This document shows positions 60,789-64,000 of a DNA stretch of 64,000 nucleotides, piece after piece. Location of the stretch: positions 81,543 to 145,542 of the forward strand of contig NZ_JNZY01000022.1 in NCBI RefSeq assembly GCF_000717655.1, given 5' to 3'. The DNA comes from Streptomyces katrae. Its GTDB lineage: Bacteria; Actinomycetota; Actinomycetes; Streptomycetales; Streptomycetaceae. The notes beneath the pieces are model-generated. The model was not told where the DNA came from. It did no database searches and was given only the letters and a program-made list of their open reading frames with translations. The translations under genes and the position numbers were made by a program. Numbering within the stretch: position 1 is the first letter of the stretch; each line of letters begins with the position of its first letter.

Positions 60789-62027
60789 ATGCCCTTTGAA
60801 GATGAGCTCAGCGAAGCCCTGCGGCGTACCGGGGACGAGTTCACGCCCGACCCGCGCGCCCTCGTCGCCGCCGGTGAACAGCGCGGACGGCGGCTGGTGG
60901 CGCGCCGCAGGGCCGCCGTGGTCGGCGGGTCGGTGGTGGCCCTGGCGGTGATCGGCGCGGGCAGCGCCTACACCGGCGGCCTGTTCGGCGGCGCGGGCGG
61001 CAGCGCGGCGGCCGTCGTCGCGCCGCAGGCCGACCCGACGCAGCCGCCGAAGGCGAAGGAGAAGGCCGGCGGCGGCGCCGTCTCCGCCGATCAGCTGATC
61101 GGCGTGTTCAGGCAACTGCTGCCCGGTGGCACGGTGTCCGGGGCCAAGGCGCGGGGTACGGGCGAGACGGCCTACCCGAGCGTCTCCGGGCTCTACGACG
61201 ACGGGGAGGGGCCGGCGGCCCTCGGAGTCGCCCTCGCGCGGGTCGATCCGAAGGGGAAGATGGCCGCCGAGTCGGTGACCTGCCCCGACAAGAACGTCCT
61301 GGACTTCGACGACTGCACCCTCGAGGCGCTCGAGGACGGCTCGAAGCTCATGGTCTTCCAGGGCTACGAGTACCCCGACCGCCGGGAGCCCACGAAGGTG
61401 TGGCGGGCCACGCTGGTGACCCCGCAGGGCTACCAGGTGGACGTACAGGAGTGGAACGCTCCGGCCGAGAAGGGCCAGCCCGTTTCACGGGCCAATCCGC
61501 CGCTGACCCCTGAGGGGTTGAAGGAGTTCACGACCTCGCCGCTGTGGCGGCCGGCGCTGAGCGACCTGCCGGCCGCCCAGCCGGATCCCGGTGCCCCGCC
61601 GCCGGCCGGGGCGCCGGTCGCCGCCGCCGCGGTGCTGGAGTCCCTGCTGCCGAAGACCGGGATCACGGTCGCCGCCAAGGGCGGCGAGGGGGACTACGGC
61701 TATGTCGTGCTCGACGACGGCGACGGCCCATCGCTCGTCCAGGTCAGCGTGCAGGCTGACATGGGTGAGGCACTGAAGGGCTACTTCGGGTCCGGTGCCG
61801 TCACCCTGCCCGACGGCACGAGGGTGAAGTCCGAGCAACGGGACGGTGAGAAGGGCGGCGCGAACGTCGTCTGGTGGACCGTCGACACGCTGCGGACTGA
61901 CGGCCGGCGCGTGGTGGTCTCCGCCTTCAACACCGGCAACCAGAACAAGCCCGCGACCCGGGACAAGCCGATCCTGACGATGGAACAGCTGCAGCAGATC
62001 GCGCTCGACCCGAAGTGGTTCGGCTGA
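60789..62027 (+). CDS. single-pass membrane protein next to the sigma factor, possible regulator
   Basis: A 412-residue protein. ATG 60789 is preferred over TTG 60780. Residues 1-40 are cytoplasmic and helical (FEDELSEALRRTGDEFTPDPRALVAAGEQRG), a pattern seen in proteins encoded beside SigE-family sigma factors. One membrane helix (AAVVGGSVVALAVIGAGSAY) leads to an extracytoplasmic part of about 345 residues. No zinc-finger anti-sigma (HxxxCxxC) motif is present. Two cysteines (CPDKNVLDFDDC) may bond. An anti-sigma role is plausible but not shown. It converges on the polymerase gene; the stops are adjacent at 62027/62028. Confidence 0.75.
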   Translation: MPFEDELSEALRRTGDEFTPDPRALVAAGEQRGRRLVARRRAAVVGGSVVALAVIGAGSAYTGGLFGGAGGSAAAVVAPQADPTQPPKAKEKAGGGAVSADQLIGVFRQLLPGGTVSGAKARGTGETAYPSVSGLYDDGEGPAALGVALARVDPKGKMAAESVTCPDKNVLDFDDCTLEALEDGSKLMVFQGYEYPDRREPTKVWRATLVTPQGYQVDVQEWNAPAEKGQPVSRANPPLTPEGLKEFTTSPLWRPALSDLPAAQPDPGAPPPAGAPVAAAAVLESLLPKTGITVAAKGGEGDYGYVVLDDGDGPSLVQVSVQADMGEALKGYFGSGAVTLPDGTRVKSEQRDGEKGGANVVWWTVDTLRTDGRRVVVSAFNTGNQNKPATRDKPILTMEQLQQIALDPKWFG

Positions 62028-63758
62028 TCATCCGGGGCGAGTGGTGCTCGCGCGCGTCCGCTCCTCCTTGGCGTCCGCGTAGGACTCCACGATCGCCGTG
62101 GTGAACGGGAACCGGACCGGGGTGTCGCCGAAGGCGATCCGGCCGGCCCGGTCGCCGGCGTCGCGGATCGCCTCGGCGACGGCCCCGGCCTCCTCGGCGG
62201 GGCAGTGCACGATCACCTCGTCGTGCTGGAAGAACACCAGCTCGGCCCGCATCCCGGCGCCCGCGATGGCCTGCCGGAGGGCCGCGAGCAGCAGCAGGGC
62301 CCAGTCGGCGGCGCTGCCCTGGACGACGAAGTTGCGGGTGAAGCGGCCGCGGGCCCGGGTGTTGGTGGAGGCGTAGCTCGGGGTCCAGCCGTCCTCCCTG
62401 TCCTGCGGGATCCCGGCTTCGCCGTCCTCGGCGGCGCCGACCGGCGGAGGGCAGGTCCGGCCCAGCCAGGTCCGTACGAGGCGACCCTCCTCGCCCGCCT
62501 TGGCGGCGTCGTCCACATAGGCCACGGCCTGCGGGAAGCGCCGGCGCAGCGCGGCCAGGTTCTTCAGGCCGTCGCCGGAGGTCTGTCCGTACACGGCGCC
62601 GAGGACGGCGAGTTTGGCCATGTCCCGGTCTCCGGAGAAGCCCTGGCGGGAGATGGCCGTGTACAGGTCCTCGGGGCGCCCGGCCACCTCCATGAAGGCG
62701 GGGTCGCGGGAGATCGCGGCCAGGATGCGGGGCTCCATCTGGTCGGCGTCGGCGACGACGAGCCGCCAGCCCGGGTCGGCGACGACGGCCCTGCGGATCA
62801 CCTTCGGGATTTGCAGGGCCCCGCCGCCGTTGGTGACCCAGCGGCCGGTGAGGGTGCCGCCCGGGACGAACTCGGGGCGGAAGCGGCCCTCGTGGACCCA
62901 GTCCTGGAGCCAGGACCAGCCGTGGGCGGTGTAGATCCGGTACAGCTTCTTGTACGCCAGGAGGGGCTCCACGGCGGGGTGGTCGAGCTCCTGGATCTCC
63001 CAGCGGCGGGTGGACTTGAGCCGGATCCCGGCCTCGGCGAAGGCCTTGATCACGTCGGCCGGCAGATCCGGCCGTACGCGGCGGCCGAAGGCGGCGGAGA
63101 TCTCGTCGGCCAGCTCGGCGAGGCGGCGGGGCTCGCCGCCACCGGCGTAGCGCTCGCCGAGGAGCTCGGTGAGCAGGGCGCGGTGGACGTCGGCCCGCCA
63201 GGGGAGGCCGGAGCGGTGCATTTCGGCGGCGATCAGGAAGGCGGCGGACTCGGCGGCGATGAGCAGGCGCAGGCGGTCGGGGTGGGCGGTGGCGGCGGTG
63301 CGTTTCGCCTGGTCGTGGTAGATCGCGACGAGCGCGTCGAGGGGGAGGGGGGTGGAGGCGGGCTGGGGGTCGAAGAGGGAGTCCTGGGTGGTGGGGGTGG
63401 CGGCGCGGAGTGGGGGATCGGTGGGTACGGGGGCGCCGGTGAGCCGGGCCCAGGCGGCTGCCGCCGAGCGGGGTTCGCCGGAGCGGCCCTCGTGGGAGAG
63501 GAGGAGGAGCTCGGCGTCTTCGATGTCGTGACAGCGCTCTACGCGGGTGCCGGCTGCGAGGAGGCGGGGGTAGAGGGCGGTGGTGCTGCGCCAGACCCAG
63601 CGGGTGGTGGTGGGGGCGGAGCGGATCGCGTCCGCGGGGTTCTGGACGGTGAGGGGGCTGTGGGCGGGGCCGGTGGCGGGGGTGGGGGTGAGCGGCATGG
63701 CGTGCCAGAGGCCGTCGCCGGCTTCGGCGAGGGCCCAGTGGGGGGTGCGGTCGCTCAT
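62028..63758 (-). CDS. family A DNA polymerase with degenerate exonuclease domain (second PolA-like)
   Basis: A 576-residue protein, much shorter than canonical PolA (~900). The N-terminal part resembles an inactive or divergent 3'-5' exonuclease domain. The polymerase half has motif A VVADADQMEPRILA, motif B DRDMAKLAVLGAVYGQTSGDG and motif C VFFQHDEVIVH. Annotated in streptomycetes as bifunctional 3'-5' exonuclease/DNA polymerase. Start is ATG 63758; an earlier in-frame GTG at 63788 is possible. There is no 5'-3' exonuclease domain. It may act in repair or lesion bypass; this is inference. The far end of the window follows. Confidence 0.9.
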   Translation of the reverse strand: MSDRTPHWALAEAGDGLWHAMPLTPTPATGPAHSPLTVQNPADAIRSAPTTTRWVWRSTTALYPRLLAAGTRVERCHDIEDAELLLLSHEGRSGEPRSAAAAWARLTGAPVPTDPPLRAATPTTQDSLFDPQPASTPLPLDALVAIYHDQAKRTAATAHPDRLRLLIAAESAAFLIAAEMHRSGLPWRADVHRALLTELLGERYAGGGEPRRLAELADEISAAFGRRVRPDLPADVIKAFAEAGIRLKSTRRWEIQELDHPAVEPLLAYKKLYRIYTAHGWSWLQDWVHEGRFRPEFVPGGTLTGRWVTNGGGALQIPKVIRRAVVADPGWRLVVADADQMEPRILAAISRDPAFMEVAGRPEDLYTAISRQGFSGDRDMAKLAVLGAVYGQTSGDGLKNLAALRRRFPQAVAYVDDAAKAGEEGRLVRTWLGRTCPPPVGAAEDGEAGIPQDREDGWTPSYASTNTRARGRFTRNFVVQGSAADWALLLLAALRQAIAGAGMRAELVFFQHDEVIVHCPAEEAGAVAEAIRDAGDRAGRIAFGDTPVRFPFTTAIVESYADAKEERTRASTTRPG

Positions 63759-64000
63759 GGGTGCGAGTGTCCCACCGGGGTCTGACACCCCGCTCGCGCG
63801 GCGCTCCGGGGGCCTGGGTTCCGCTGCGCGGTGCCACCTCCCCGCCCCGCCCTTTCTCCGTTTCCCGGGCTCTGCCCGGACCCCGTGCCGGGGGCTCCGC
63901 CTCCGGACCCCCGCGCCTCGAGCGTCGGCGGGGCTGGGTTGGGTGGGCGGGGTCGGAGAGCCGGGGGTTTCGCTCCCGGCTTCCCGCGCGTCGAGCGTCG
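63759..64000. other. gene-free right end with GC-rich repeats
   Basis: 242 bases upstream of the polymerase gene. They include one inverted copy of the dispersed repeat and several ccgggggctccgcc-type palindromes. The segment cgcgcctcgagcgtcg recurs as cgcgcgtcgagcgtcg at the end. No ORF is supported. Confidence 0.6.
63821..63883 (-). repeat. dispersed GC-rich intergenic repeat, copy 4 (inverted)
   Basis: On the minus strand it begins gggtccgggcagagcccggg and continues aaacggagaaagggcggggc, ending in ccgcgcagcgg. Same order as copies 2 and 3. Confidence 0.7.

Overview
The window is about 72% GC with strong GC3 bias, GTG/TTG starts, ATGA/GTGA gene overlaps, and wblA, bldG and a TTG-started topA. 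It is chromosomal DNA from a Streptomyces species. From about 3.8 kb to 58 kb the gene order recalls the conserved S. coelicolor block SCO3582-SCO3540 (comparison from memory, not searched): metallophosphoesterase, YqeY, PBP, wblA, two ArsA-like ATPases, RidA, NUDIX, crp, nth, MarP, nhaA, acs, the ssd/tad locus, a helicase, bldG, hppA, topA, tmk and holB.

The left edge (1-3.8 kb, minus strand) is the unusual part. It abuts the 3' end of a tRNA-Pro gene, a classic island boundary. Read 5' to 3' it holds a frameshifted 86-codon ORF, a 22-residue peptide gene with a near-perfect ribosome binding site, a very strong hairpin, a glutamine-dependent asparagine synthetase-like protein with an extra ~120-residue C-terminal domain, a SAM methyltransferase, and the start of a PEP mutase/phosphonopyruvate hydrolase family gene cut by the window edge. 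This looks like a compact biosynthetic operon joining a ribosomal peptide substrate to phosphonate-type chemistry. It is my best candidate for an undescribed system.

From 4 to 30 kb lie housekeeping and regulatory genes: cell wall PBP, wblA, ArsA-like ATPases, NUDIX/metallo-beta-lactamase/RidA clean-up enzymes, the global regulator crp, DNA repair nth, the periplasmic protease MarP, nhaA, acs and a SulP-carbonic anhydrase fusion. They are followed by a deacetylase-like lipoprotein, a CooC-like ATPase and a degenerate Fic-like protein. From 30.7 to 32.76 kb there is no convincing gene. That stretch holds three unrelated tandem-repeat arrays with units of 14, about 47 and 51 bases. Next come a HAD phosphatase and, divergent from it, a tight Tad/Flp-type operon (ssd/cpaE, tadA, tadB, tadC, DUF4244 pilin-like, tadE-like, tadG-like). 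Two DnaA-box-like 9-mers sit in its upstream region.

From 39 to 56 kb lie an Hrq1/MrfA-type helicase, bldG with its partner ATPase, hppA, a lipoprotein, a methyltransferase, topA, a fused membrane-protein/thymidylate kinase and holB, forming a developmental and DNA-replication block. From 56 to 64 kb lie an alpha/beta-hydrolase lipoprotein, tRNA-Thr, a beta-lactamase-fold hydrolase, a GNAT, a SigE-family sigma factor with an adjacent membrane protein, and a second family-A DNA polymerase. A GC-rich dispersed intergenic repeat family occurs at least four times. No CRISPR array, insertion sequence, rRNA or phage was seen.
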